In this document: one piece after another, positions 53,196-62,600 of the stretch
How positions within the stretch are numbered: position 1 is the first letter of the stretch
How the letters are laid out: every line of letters starts with the position of its first letter
Assembly (NCBI RefSeq): GCF_049942825.1
Contig: NZ_CP187970.1
Coordinates: 5,084,001-5,148,000, forward strand
From: Paenibacillus_G sp049942825
GTDB lineage: Bacteria > Bacillota > Bacilli > Paenibacillales > NBRC-103111
Direction of reading: 5' to 3'
DNA: 64,000 nucleotides
Translations under genes and position numbers: made by a program
Notes under the pieces: generated by a model
Told to the model about the DNA's origin: nothing
Database searches by the model: none
Seen by the model: the letters and a program-made list of their open reading frames with translations, nothing else

Positions 53196-53263
53196 CCCTT
53201 GTTCCCTTCTTTCGTCGAATATCAGAAGTGACACTGTCATTATCCTGCGCTATGTCCCTCGAA

Positions 53264-53695
53264 TCAAGTGCGGGCCGGCCGGAGCAGCGCCCGGAGCACG
53301 GTGTAGAGGAGCCATCCGAAGGGGCCGAACATCAGCGTGCAGAACAGGATCACGGACTGCACGGGCAGTGGCAGAAAGCGGTCCGCCATGTGGTCCCGGT
53401 AGATCCAATGGCCGATCGCCTGATCGAAGCAGAGGATATGAATCCATACGATGAGGGCAAAATCCGGCATGCCCAGCAGGCGGAGCACGCCTTCCTCCGA
53501 GCCGAAATCCTGCACGAAGCCGATGCCGTACTGGGCGACGGCCGCCCCGATCCCGGCCGTGTAGAGCACAGCCAGAAGGATGGGGAACACCTGACGGTCC
53601 GCCAGGAATCGCGTTACGCGCCAGCCCGGCATCAGGATCATCAGCAGCCAGAATGGGAACGCGATCCCGGCTGCGGCAAATAACCATGAATACAT
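53264..53695 (-). CDS. ABA4-like membrane protein
   Basis: A 143-residue protein with four hydrophobic segments and the ABA4-like (DUF4281) core FALIVWIHILCFDQAIGHWI followed by GPFGWLLYTVLR. In plants ABA4 takes part in neoxanthin synthesis; the bacterial role is unknown. Confidence 0.82.
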   Translation of the reverse strand: MYSWLFAAAGIAFPFWLLMILMPGWRVTRFLADRQVFPILLAVLYTAGIGAAVAQYGIGFVQDFGSEEGVLRLLGMPDFALIVWIHILCFDQAIGHWIYRDHMADRFLPLPVQSVILFCTLMFGPFGWLLYTVLRALLRPART

Positions 53696-53878
53696 ATGAG
53701 GCAGCTCCTTTTCCTATAATCAAACGGTGCTTTTCCTTAGATCAAACGCCGCTTCGCAGGGCTTCCTTGTAAGGATAACCTGCCCTGGAGACTTTTTCCA
53801 CCCCTTCTCCGGGCTGGATGACGCCGGAGAGCCTGCCGCACTCCTTCCTGTGGGCGGGACGCCCTCCGGCCACGAGGA

Positions 53879-54790
53879 TCAGGAAGCCCGCCCGGCGCGC
53901 GCTCCGGCCCGGCCGCCTCCCCACGGACGGCCCTTCCACCAGATGAGCAGCGACAGGGCTGCTGCAGCCGCCCAGACGAGAAGCAGGATGACGGCAAGCA
54001 CAGGAAGGAAGCTGATCTCGAATACGGTCACACCCCGCAGCGTCTGCAGGCCTACGAGGACTACAGCCAGATTCCAGGCGATGCCCCCGGTATGGAGCAG
54101 CCGCCGGGCCTGCGGCGAATGTCCCCCCTCCCTCTCGAGCAGCCAGCCCAGCAGCGGCAGCGTCTGCAGTGCATGAAATCCAAGTCCGTGCAGCACCATG
54201 AGATTGCCCGAGCTTCCCAGGTAGCGGCTCTGCAGAGCAATCATCCCGAGGCCTGCGGCAAAGGCGAGCATCGTCGACACGAACGCATACCTTATACCCA
54301 GTACCGGCAGTGTCCGGTCTCCCGCCGGGCGGCTGCGGAAGAAAGGAATGGCCGCGAAGACGGCGACCAGGATGAGCAGCAGGGAATCTACACCGAAGAG
54401 CAGTCCGAACACCCCGTCCATGTCCGAACCTGCCTTCGAGAAACGGGGATTGATGCCCCGCAGGTGCTGGATCGTCTCGATCAGGAAGGCATACAGGGCC
54501 CCGGGAACAAAAATCGCCCGCAGCCGCCGCAGGCCCTTTTCGCTCATGCCGCTTAAGGGCATGAACGCCGCAAACGACAGCACGTAGAGGCCGAGCGCCG
54601 CATCAAAGGAAAAGGCGCTTTCCAGATTTCCCTCCGGGGCAACGAGGGGACCGTTCATCAGAATCGGCAGCCTCAGCAGCAGGGCAAGTAGGAGACCGAA
54701 GAGGCCGACGAGCACCAGGATTCTCTCGCCCTCAAAGAACCGGGGTCCTCCGGTCACCTTGGACCCCCCGATAGAGGTTTTGCTGTACAT
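53879..54790 (-). CDS. Polytopic membrane protein under TetR control
   Basis: A 303-residue protein with about eight hydrophobic segments (for example ILVLVGLFGLLLALLLRLPI and FLPVLAVILLLVWAAAAALS) and a Gly/Arg-rich tail. No family is recognised. A copy of the AT-rich palindromic site found upstream of the next-door TetR gene lies 32 bases before its start, so the two genes are probably one regulatory unit. Confidence 0.75.
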   Translation of the reverse strand: MYSKTSIGGSKVTGGPRFFEGERILVLVGLFGLLLALLLRLPILMNGPLVAPEGNLESAFSFDAALGLYVLSFAAFMPLSGMSEKGLRRLRAIFVPGALYAFLIETIQHLRGINPRFSKAGSDMDGVFGLLFGVDSLLLILVAVFAAIPFFRSRPAGDRTLPVLGIRYAFVSTMLAFAAGLGMIALQSRYLGSSGNLMVLHGLGFHALQTLPLLGWLLEREGGHSPQARRLLHTGGIAWNLAVVLVGLQTLRGVTVFEISFLPVLAVILLLVWAAAAALSLLIWWKGRPWGGGRAGARAGRAS

Positions 54791-54821
54791 CGCTTCAACA
54801 TCCTTTCTGCCAAATAAATTT

Positions 54822-54839
54822 ATTTATAGATAAATAAAT
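54822..54839. promoter_or_regulatory. Putative TetR operator, copy 1
   Basis: ATTTATAGATAAATAAAT contains the dyad ATTTAT-NG-ATAAAT. An almost identical 18-mer lies at 55489-55506 in front of the TetR gene. It lies in the promoter region of the membrane protein gene. Confidence 0.7.
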
Positions 54840-54851
54840 AGAACCTTTTTG

Positions 54852-54872
54852 AAAAAGGCAGCTGCGGCTGCC
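54852..54872 (-). terminator. Rho-independent terminator of the TetR gene
   Basis: On the minus strand GGCAGC-CGCA-GCTGCC is followed by TTTTTC, about 80 bases after the TetR stop codon. Confidence 0.8.
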
Positions 54873-54952
54873 TGTGTGAATGTCTGTCAGATTGGGTGGA
54901 GGAATTAAGAAAGCATCCTGGTAGGAAGTCGAATGTAGGCAATCCGGCACTT

Positions 54953-55465
54953 CTACTCATCGAAGCATACGATTCCGGGCAGATCCAGCACCTGGGACAG
55001 CGTAATTAGCAGCCCCATGCCGATAAACTGGGATGCAGCCGCACCGGCCTCTCCGGGTGGAAGACCCGCTTTCTCGTATTTGGCCGTCAGCGTCTCATGG
55101 ATAAAGGCAAAATTACGCCGCACATGCACCCTGATCTCAGGCTCGGCGATCACGTAAGCCTGCATGACCATCAGGGTCTCGTCACGGTGGGTCTCGAGGA
55201 TGCGCATGAACGCATCCCCCATCGTCTCGGAGAGCTGGTCGGCCGGCGCATCCACCCCGTCGAACGTATCGTGGAGCCGCTTCATCGCCCGGTCGATTAC
55301 AGCCAAGAAGAGCTCTTCTTTGTTCTTGAAAAAATGAAACACATACGGCTGGGTTACCCCCGCCGCCTTGGCTACGCGCGCTGTCGTCGTCTTGTAATAC
55401 CCGAGCTCCGCGAATATACCCACAGCTCCGTCGATGATCACTTCTTTTTTGCTTTCGCGGGCCAA
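54953..55465 (-). CDS. TetR/AcrR-family transcriptional regulator
   Basis: A 170-residue regulator. The start is a TTG eight bases after GAGGTG, giving MARESKKEVIIDGAVGIFAE; the ATG inside that spacer is out of frame. The HTH block is TTTARVAKAAGVTQPYVFHF with KNKEELF. The C-terminal ligand domain is unclassified. Matching 18-bp palindromes at its own promoter and at the next gene's promoter suggest autoregulation plus control of the membrane protein. Confidence 0.9.
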   Translation of the reverse strand: MARESKKEVIIDGAVGIFAELGYYKTTTARVAKAAGVTQPYVFHFFKNKEELFLAVIDRAMKRLHDTFDGVDAPADQLSETMGDAFMRILETHRDETLMVMQAYVIAEPEIRVHVRRNFAFIHETLTAKYEKAGLPPGEAGAAASQFIGMGLLITLSQVLDLPGIVCFDE

Positions 55466-55488
55466 ACGCCATGCACCTCGATCGTCTG

Positions 55489-55506
55489 ATTTATTGATAA
55501 ATAAAT
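55489..55506. promoter_or_regulatory. Putative TetR operator, copy 2
   Basis: ATTTATTGATAAATAAAT differs from the copy at 54822-54839 at one position and lies 24 bases before the TetR start codon. Confidence 0.7.
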
Positions 55507-55580
55507 AATAAACCGGAAGGGGAGGAATTGTCAATCCCTTCCTGGCATCCCCTTCTATCCATCCGCCGCTGCCCGTCCCC

Positions 55581-57521
55581 TCACGGTGCTTTCTTGAGTG
55601 CCAGGTATCCCTCAATGATATCCGATACGGAGTCCATGCTGATCGGCTTGCTGATATACTCATCCATTCCGGATGCCAGATATCTCTCGCGGTCTCCCTT
55701 GATCGCATGGGCCGTCACCGCCACAATGTAAGGGCGGCTCTCCGGCGGCGTCACTTCCTTGATCGCCTTCGTGGCTTCAAGCCCGTTCATGACCGGCATC
55801 TGGACATCCATGAATATCAGGTCATACGTATGCCGTTTGACCGCATCGACGGCCTCCGCCCCATTCTGTACGACCGTGGCGGAATAACCCAGCTTCTCAA
55901 TGACTCTTTTCATGACCAGGGTATTGATATCGTTATCTTCGGCAATCAGAATGCGCACTTTACCGGCACCCTTCCCGTTCGCTTCTTCGTCCGCTTCATA
56001 CAGCCCTCCACCCTGATGATTCCGGAATTCTGCTGTAAAAAGGAACGTGGAGCCAGCCTGTTCCCGTCCGGCCTCATACCAAATTTCTCCGCCCATGAGC
56101 TTAACCAGGTTCCGGCAGATCGACAGCCCAAGCCCGGTCCCCTCTGCATTGCGGGTCATGAAATGATCCACCTGGTAGAACGGCTCGAACAAGTGGACGG
56201 CTTTCTCCTTCGGCACGCCCAGCCCCGTGTCCCGGACCTCGAATTGAAGCTTCACCGAATCCGGGGCCTGCTTTACCCGGTTTACGGAAACCGCAACCGA
56301 CCCGCTCGGGGTATACTTGACAGCGTTGCCGAGCAGATTCATCAGCACCTGCTTCAGCTTCATTTGATCCCCCAGTACCAAATGGGGAATGTCGGGAGAG
56401 ACGGAGGTCGTAATCTCCAGGTTTTTCTCCAGAGCTTTGGGAAGAATCAGCGAAATCGTCTCGGACAGGATCGCCCGTACGTTGCACGGTTCTTGGATCA
56501 GCTCGGCCTTCCCGGATTCCAGCTTCGAAAAGTCCAGAATATCATTGATGATGCTGAGCAGCGTATTGCCGCTGTTCTTGATAATCTGCACGTATTCCTC
56601 CTGCTCACTATCCAGACGGGTTTCGAAGAGCAGGTCCGTCATGCCGATCACCCCGTTCATGGGCGTGCGTATCTCGTGGCTCATCATCGCGAGGAATTCG
56701 CTCTTGGCCTTGTTCGTCTTCTCCGCCGCTTCTTTCTCGATAAGCAGCCGCTTCTGCTCCGTCATATCCTTGGCGATAATATAAAAGCCCGTTGTCTTGT
56801 TGTGGATTACGATCGGCGCCAGCGTGGCCAGTACTTCAGTCATCCCCCCATCCTTACGCTGAAGATAATTGATCGACTGTTCGATCTCTGAATAATCCAT
56901 GTTGTCTGACAGGATGCGGTCCTGGTTGCTCCGGCCGATCAGCCGGGAAATGCTCGTGCCCGCCAGCTCCTCGATGGTATAGCCTGTGAGCTGCCTCACC
57001 ATTTGATTGCCGTTAATGATATTGCCGTCAAGACCCATCGAGATGATGGCGTCGTGGTTGTACTTTTTAAGCGAGGTATACCGTTCAATGCTCTCCTGCA
57101 GCCTCATCTCCGCCAGCTTGCTTTCCGTAATATCGATGATCTGCTTTATAAAAAACAGCGGCCTGCCCTCCGCCTCATCGCGGACCAGGCTTACGTGCAG
57201 AGACGTCCAGATCGTCTGGCCGCTCTTATGCACGTACTTCTTTTCCATCTCGAATGTCGTCCGCTGTCCGTCCAGCAGTTCGTCCAGAAGGGCGTTCTCG
57301 CGGTCCGCTTCCTTGTCATAAGAGAGCTGCCGGGACGTAAGCGTCATCAACTCCTCTTCCGTATACCCGAGAATCCGGCACACGGCAGGATTGACGCTGG
57401 TCCAATGCCCTTCGGTGGTAACGAACGCTATGCCGATCGGCGCATTCCGAAACACATGCTCGAATAACTTCAGATGGCCAAACACATCCAAACCGCCCAT
57501 ACTCTCGCATCCCTCATCCAT
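55581..57521 (-). CDS. PAS-PAS hybrid histidine kinase with receiver domain
   Basis: A 646-residue soluble hybrid sensor kinase with no membrane segments. PAS domain 1 is about 16-135, PAS 2 about 145-262. The HisKA domain carries the phospho-acceptor SHEIRTPMNG (His282), the HATPase has NLLGNAVKYT, DTGLGVP and GTGLGL, and the C-terminal receiver domain has the phospho-acceptor in FMDVQMPVMNG (Asp572). It senses an intracellular signal, possibly redox or a ligand bound by PAS, and relays phosphate to an unlinked HPt or regulator. No partner is encoded nearby. An internal Met at position 8 is an alternative start. Confidence 0.93.
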   Translation of the reverse strand: MDEGCESMGGLDVFGHLKLFEHVFRNAPIGIAFVTTEGHWTSVNPAVCRILGYTEEELMTLTSRQLSYDKEADRENALLDELLDGQRTTFEMEKKYVHKSGQTIWTSLHVSLVRDEAEGRPLFFIKQIIDITESKLAEMRLQESIERYTSLKKYNHDAIISMGLDGNIINGNQMVRQLTGYTIEELAGTSISRLIGRSNQDRILSDNMDYSEIEQSINYLQRKDGGMTEVLATLAPIVIHNKTTGFYIIAKDMTEQKRLLIEKEAAEKTNKAKSEFLAMMSHEIRTPMNGVIGMTDLLFETRLDSEQEEYVQIIKNSGNTLLSIINDILDFSKLESGKAELIQEPCNVRAILSETISLILPKALEKNLEITTSVSPDIPHLVLGDQMKLKQVLMNLLGNAVKYTPSGSVAVSVNRVKQAPDSVKLQFEVRDTGLGVPKEKAVHLFEPFYQVDHFMTRNAEGTGLGLSICRNLVKLMGGEIWYEAGREQAGSTFLFTAEFRNHQGGGLYEADEEANGKGAGKVRILIAEDNDINTLVMKRVIEKLGYSATVVQNGAEAVDAVKRHTYDLIFMDVQMPVMNGLEATKAIKEVTPPESRPYIVAVTAHAIKGDRERYLASGMDEYISKPISMDSVSDIIEGYLALKKAP

Positions 57522-57711
57522 GTAGTATCTTTCTTAGGCGAACTCGTGCTTGTAGGATAGCATACGTCTTCGACCGAGCTCAAGATTAATCAGGCTAAAA
57601 TGACGCCGGTTTTGCGGGCCCTGCTTCAGCCTGGGTCAGCCGGCCCAATACCGGCGGCCCCAGGGTGAAGGGGAAGCCCTCTTCTACACGGCCGCCGGCA
57701 GTCCTTCCTCA

Positions 57712-58269
57712 TCAGGCCCGGAATAAGCCATAGCCGGCCAACGGCACGGCCGGGTTCCCGTCGGCATGCAGCCCATCGCCACCTGCGTTCGCCGCCGCAT
57801 CCAGCAGCCAGCGGGTGAACGGGGCGACGTTCATCGTCTCGATCTCCTCCGGCGTGAAGAAGCCCGCCGCATCGACTTCGATGCCGTCCGGCACCGGCTC
57901 CCCGCCCACGTATTCCATCTCGAAGGCGATATACACGTTGTGGACCGCCCTCGGCAGGTCTCTCAGCGCCACCACCCTGCGGACTACAGCGTCCACTCCC
58001 GCCTCTTCGCGCACTTCGCGGCGGATCGTTTCTTCGATTGCCTCCAGCTGCTCGATATATCCTCCGGGGTTCGTCCAGTACCCCTTGCCCGGATTCTGGG
58101 CCCGCCGTACAAGCAGGAACGCCCGGTCTTTGGCAATCAATGCCCCGACCCCGATGCTGTAATTGCCCCAGTGGACGAAGCTGCACTGCGTGCATGCCCG
58201 TCTGATCGTTCCGTCCATGTCCCGGTCCTCAAGCGCTGCTCCGCAGCTCATACAAAAATTGGCTTCCAT
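57712..58269 (-). CDS. Nudix hydrolase with N-terminal zinc ribbon
   Basis: A 185-residue protein. An N-terminal zinc ribbon (CMSCGAA and CTQC: Cys6, Cys9, Cys26, Cys29) is followed by a Nudix domain with a complete box, from GGYIEQLEAIEETI through RREVREEAGV. Such proteins cleave nucleoside diphosphate-linked substrates; the zinc-ribbon arrangement recalls NudC-like or ADP-ribose pyrophosphatase-like enzymes. The start follows GGGTGGAG; a longer frame is rejected. Confidence 0.9.
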   Translation of the reverse strand: MEANFCMSCGAALEDRDMDGTIRRACTQCSFVHWGNYSIGVGALIAKDRAFLLVRRAQNPGKGYWTNPGGYIEQLEAIEETIRREVREEAGVDAVVRRVVALRDLPRAVHNVYIAFEMEYVGGEPVPDGIEVDAAGFFTPEEIETMNVAPFTRWLLDAAANAGGDGLHADGNPAVPLAGYGLFRA

Positions 58270-58355
58270 ACGCTCCACCCTGCCTGAATAATCTATTATT
58301 GGTGTGATGCCAATCATTCGTCTATTGTACTTCAGCTTCCGGAGAACGTACAAGA

Positions 58356-58859
58356 ATGATTGTTCATTCCCTCGATGAGCAACTTCCGCCGGGGGAAGCT
58401 CGTCTGGTAGCCGTAGAGCATTTCTTTTATCGGGAAGGAGGCCTTGTCCTGCTGCATCATATCGAGCTGTACGTCTCCGACTTGGCGAAGTCCGAAGCTT
58501 TCTGGGGCTGGCTGCTGCACCGCCTGGGATACTCGGAATACAGGCGGTGGGAGCAGGGCTTCAGCTTCCGCAGGGATCAGACTTATCTTGTCTTCGTCCA
58601 GGCTGAGGAGCGGTTTATGGACCCGCCGTATCACCGGTGCCGGGTGGGCTTGAACCACCTGGCCTTCCATGCCGGATCAAAGGAGCATGTCGACGAGCTG
58701 ACTGTGGAGCTGCTGCGAAGAGGAACGCCTCTGCTCTATCCCGACCGTCATCCGTATGCGGGCGGGCCCGGCCATTACGCCGTATTCTTCGAGGATCCCG
58801 ACCGGATCAAGGTGGAGGTGGTCGCTCCTCCCGCCTTCAGGGATGACGAGGGCTCGTAA
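58356..58859 (+). CDS. VOC-family (glyoxalase-like) protein
   Basis: A vicinal-oxygen-chelate protein. The fold begins at LHHIELYVSDLAKSEAFWGW and includes HRCRVGLNHLAFHAGSKEHV and AVFFEDPDRIKVEVV. The ATG at 58356 gives 167 residues with a 31-residue extension not typical of the family. An AAGGAGG (58435-58441) precedes in-frame CTG codons at 58449 and 58452, which would give the usual N-terminus, so a CTG start is possible. Function is unknown. Confidence 0.82.
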   Translation: MIVHSLDEQLPPGEARLVAVEHFFYREGGLVLLHHIELYVSDLAKSEAFWGWLLHRLGYSEYRRWEQGFSFRRDQTYLVFVQAEERFMDPPYHRCRVGLNHLAFHAGSKEHVDELTVELLRRGTPLLYPDRHPYAGGPGHYAVFFEDPDRIKVEVVAPPAFRDDEGS

Positions 58860-58888
58860 GAACGATATCATCGAAAGGAGCGGCTTCT

Positions 58889-59218
58889 ATGTCTATTGTC
58901 AGCGCAGCGCTGTGCCAGTTTTTCGCCTGGGTCATCCTCGTGCTGTCATTACAGGCATACAGCCCGCTGGGCTGGTTTCTCCCTCCGAATGTCAACAACA
59001 CCCCGGCGTTCATCACCGTATCCAAGTGGCTGGTCCAATGCCTGCTCGTCACCAATCTGTTCAGCTTCGCGTTGACCCAAAGCGCTGGATACCACCTCCG
59101 CCGAAGAGGGCGGCCATCCTTGCGCTGGGACGGGCAGCTGCATTTCACCATGGCGGCGGTTCACTTGTTTATTGTAAATATGCTGATAATCCTCGTGGCC
59201 GGCTTTGAGGATTTGTGA
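58889..59218 (+). CDS. Small three-TM membrane protein
   Basis: 109 residues with three hydrophobic segments (AALCQFFAWVILVLSLQAYS, WLVQCLLVTNLFSFALT, AAVHLFIVNMLIILVAGF). The start follows GAAAGGAGCGGC. It lies 29 bases after the VOC gene and is probably co-transcribed. No family is recognised. Confidence 0.72.
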   Translation: MSIVSAALCQFFAWVILVLSLQAYSPLGWFLPPNVNNTPAFITVSKWLVQCLLVTNLFSFALTQSAGYHLRRRGRPSLRWDGQLHFTMAAVHLFIVNMLIILVAGFEDL

Positions 59219-59332
59219 CTTGAGATCGGTCCGGTGGCCGGTCGTTGTAGAGTGATGAAACGAATTGCGGCTCGGGTGTGGAACCCGCTTACCCTCTCCA
59301 GGCTGCAGCGTGCGGCTGGTTTATCCGCGGCT

Positions 59333-59470
59333 AACACGGTTTTTCTGTGTTAACGGGCCGCTTTCCTTCGATGCTTGCGCTGCAGCACGGTTTTTCCGTG
59401 TTCCGCACGCGCTCGAGCTGACTTTGCCCGAGTGTCCCTCCGCTGACACGGATTTTCCGTGTTCCGCACG
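59333..59470 (+). repeat. Three short hairpin repeats (CACGG-T-CCGTG)
   Basis: Three related hairpins occur with starts 61 and 51 bases apart: AACACGGTTTTTCTGTGTTAA (59333), CACGGTTTTTCCGTG (59396) and ACACGGATTTTCCGTGT (59446). Copies 2 and 3 are both followed by TCCGCACGCG. The region between the membrane protein and helicase genes has no gene. Confidence 0.6.
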
Positions 59471-59537
59471 CGTTTGGGCTACCGGCAAGCCCGCCCCCAT
59501 TGGCTGGCCTGTCTCCTTCCCTCCCGCAACAGCATAG

Positions 59538-59587
59538 AAAAGCAGCATGCCCCGTCCGCTTCATGCGAATCACGGGCATGCTGCTTA
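59538..59587 (-). terminator. Rho-independent terminator of the helicase gene
   Basis: AAGCAGCATGCCC (59540-59552) pairs with GGGCATGCTGCTT (59574-59586) in a perfect 13-bp stem, followed on the minus strand by TTTC. Confidence 0.8.
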
Positions 59588-59615
59588 GGTGCGTTCTCGG
59601 CCTCGCGGCCGGCTC

Positions 59616-62600
59616 TTACGGATGCAGCATCAGAATCTCGCGGACCTCCTCTTCGGTGAGGGCTGACAGCGCCTCCTGCCCGGGCTGGATGACCGCCTCG
59701 ATGAGATTCTTTTTGCGGAGCTGCAGCTCGTACATCTTGTCCTCAACGGTGCCCTTGGCAACCAGCCGGATCACCTGCACGACATGCTTCTGCCCGATCC
59801 GGTGCGCCCGGCCGGCCGCCTGCTCCTCCACAGCAGGATTCCACCACATGTCATACAGGATCACGGTATCCGCCCCCGTCAGGTTGAGGCCGGTGCCGCC
59901 CGCCTTCAGCGAGACGAGGAACAGATCGCCTTCGCCGTCATTGAACCGGCCGCACAGCTCAACCCGCTCGGCGGACGGCGTCTGGCCGTCGAGGTAGAAA
60001 TGGGGGATGCCCCGGTACCCGAGCTCCCGGCGGATCAGACCGAGCATCTGCGTAAACTGCGAGAAGACGAGCATGCGCCTGCCCGCACTCCGGCAGTCGT
60101 CGATGAGTTCGAGCAGCTGCTCGAATTTGGCCGAGCTTCCCTGGTAGTCTTCCACGAACAGCGCGGGGTGGCAGCAAATTTGGCGCAGCCGGGTGAGACC
60201 GGCCAGGATTTTGATCCGGCTTTTATCGTAGCCGCTTACGCTCAAGTGCTTCAAGGTCTCTTCCTGCAGACCGGCCAGGTAAGCCGCGTACAGCTTCTTC
60301 TGCTCGGGAAGCAGGTCGGCCGCCTGGAGCGTCTCGATCTTGTCCGGCAGCTCCTTGAGCACATCCGATTTCACCCTGCGCAGCAGGAACGGACGGATTC
60401 TTCGGGCCACCGACTCGCGGGTCAGTTCATGGAAGGCCTTGCGGGGAGGCAGCAGCTCGGGGAATACCCCGCTGTAGATGGACCAGAGCTCTTCGAGCCG
60501 GTTCTCCACCGGCGTGCCGGTCAGCGCAAAACGGTACAGGGCCTGCACCTGCCGCACGGCCTGCGCCGTCTGGGTCGCGTGGTTCTTAAAGGCCTGGGCT
60601 TCGTCAAGTATCAGCGTATGGAAGGATCGAGCGGCATACCAGGTCCAGTCGATGCGCAGCAGAGGATAGGAAGTGACGATGACATCCGCCTCTGCCGCCC
60701 CCTCCAGTATGCTGCTGCGCTGGCTCCGGCTTCCGTCGGCGACAAGGGTGCGTAGCTCTGGGGCGAATTTGCGGATCTCTGCGAGCCAGTTGTACAGCAG
60801 CGACGCGGGACAGACCACAAGAGCGGGCTGACCCGTTTCCCGGATCTCCTCCTGCACCGAGAGCAGAAAAGCGATGCTCTGCACCGTTTTACCCAGCCCC
60901 ATATCGTCGGCAAGAATGCCGCCGAAGCGGTAGCGGGCGAGCGTCTTCATCCATTGAAACCCGTACGCCTGGTAATCCCGCAGCACCGGGGCCAGCCTCT
61001 CGGGCAGCGGAAACTCGAGGTGGTCGGGATTGCGCATATGCTCGATCATCCGCCGCAGCGATTTCCCAAGCCTCACGGCTCCGCTCTGCCCGTCGGTCTC
61101 CGGCAGACGCAGCCCGTAGAAGGCCGGCAGCTTCAGCCCGAGATTCCCCTCCGCCATCCCGAGCGCGTTCATCGTGCGGAGAATCTCCTGGAAGGCGTCC
61201 CCCTCCAATGGCAGCAGGGAGCCGTCCGGCAGCCGGTGGTAGCGCCGCTTCTCCTGCAGCGAGAACAGCACCTTCCGGATCTGGGAATCGGGGATGCCCT
61301 CGAGTTCGAATTTGAACTCAAGCCACTCGGTGCGCTCATCCACATCCACGGTCGCCTTGGGCAGAATCGGTCCGCTGTGGATCCGCAGCTTGACGGCCGA
61401 TGTGGCCAGAACCTGCAGGAGCTTCTCGAGCTGCGGCACGATCCGGTAGAGGAAGTCATACTCCGACTCCTCATCGTTCATGTAGTACCCGGCTTCGGTC
61501 ACCGTAAAATCCCCCTGCTCCATCAGCGCCAGGATCTGCTGCTCGCGCTCCCCGTCCCGCATGAGGATTCTTCCTTCCCCATGGACCTCGCCCGAAGCTT
61601 CCAGCGGATTGATAACAATGTCGCCGTATTGGAACTCGAGTCCGGCCAGCAGCCGGTCCCTCACCCGGTCCAGGTACAGCTTCGCCTTCAGCTGGATCTG
61701 CACGATTCGCTCGGACACCGCTTCCTCGATCCGGACACGGCCGAGCTTCATCAGCCCCGGTACGACCTTGTCGACAAAAGGCTCCGCCTGCTCCGCTGCA
61801 ATGCGGATCCGGCTGCGGCGCGCGTCAGCCAGCATGCGCTTCAGCTCCGAGAGCCGGCGGCACTCCTCCTCGGGCAGCTTCAGGAACCGGCCTTCGCACA
61901 GTGCCAGCCTGTAGCCCTCCAGCACGAGCACGCGCTCCAATCCCTCAACCTCGAGCACATAGCCCGACCCGTGTCCCTCCGCATCGCTGAAGCGGAATTC
62001 GAGCGGCAGTCCCTGCTCCAGCCAGCCGATCCCCTCGCAGGAGGATCCCGCCTGTTCGACCCGTACCGAAGGGGACGCCTCCAGCAGCGGCAGCAGCCCC
62101 TCCCATGCGTAAGGCGGGATCTCCAGGACCTTCTGCCGCATAGGGCCCGCTCCCGTCTCGCCACCCTCCGTCTCCCGGTAGAGTTCCTCGTTGCGGAGAA
62201 TCCGGATCAGGCTCCGGAGCACGGCATCCTGTTCCGGGGCGAAGCAGTGTAGATCCGGGTCGTACAGGAAGCCTTTGCTGACCCTGTAACTTACCCTGCG
62301 GTCCACCGCTTCCAGGAAAGCCCTGATCGACTGCACGGCGTATACCCGTTTGGGGCCTGTGTGGAGCTCCATTCCAAGCACGGTCCTTCCGTCCCCGTAA
62401 GCCGCGGGTCTGCATACGAACTCCATCGGAAGGACTGTCCGCGCATCGAACAAAGGGCGCAGCCCGCTGGACCGCCGCGGCTTATGGCCGAAGAGATCCA
62501 GCATGCCGCCGGCCAGCACTCGGTCCACCTCCGATACATCGACAGGCTCCTCCGGCGGGGCATGGAGCAGGTGCCACAGCACGCCGGCAATATGGGCGCA

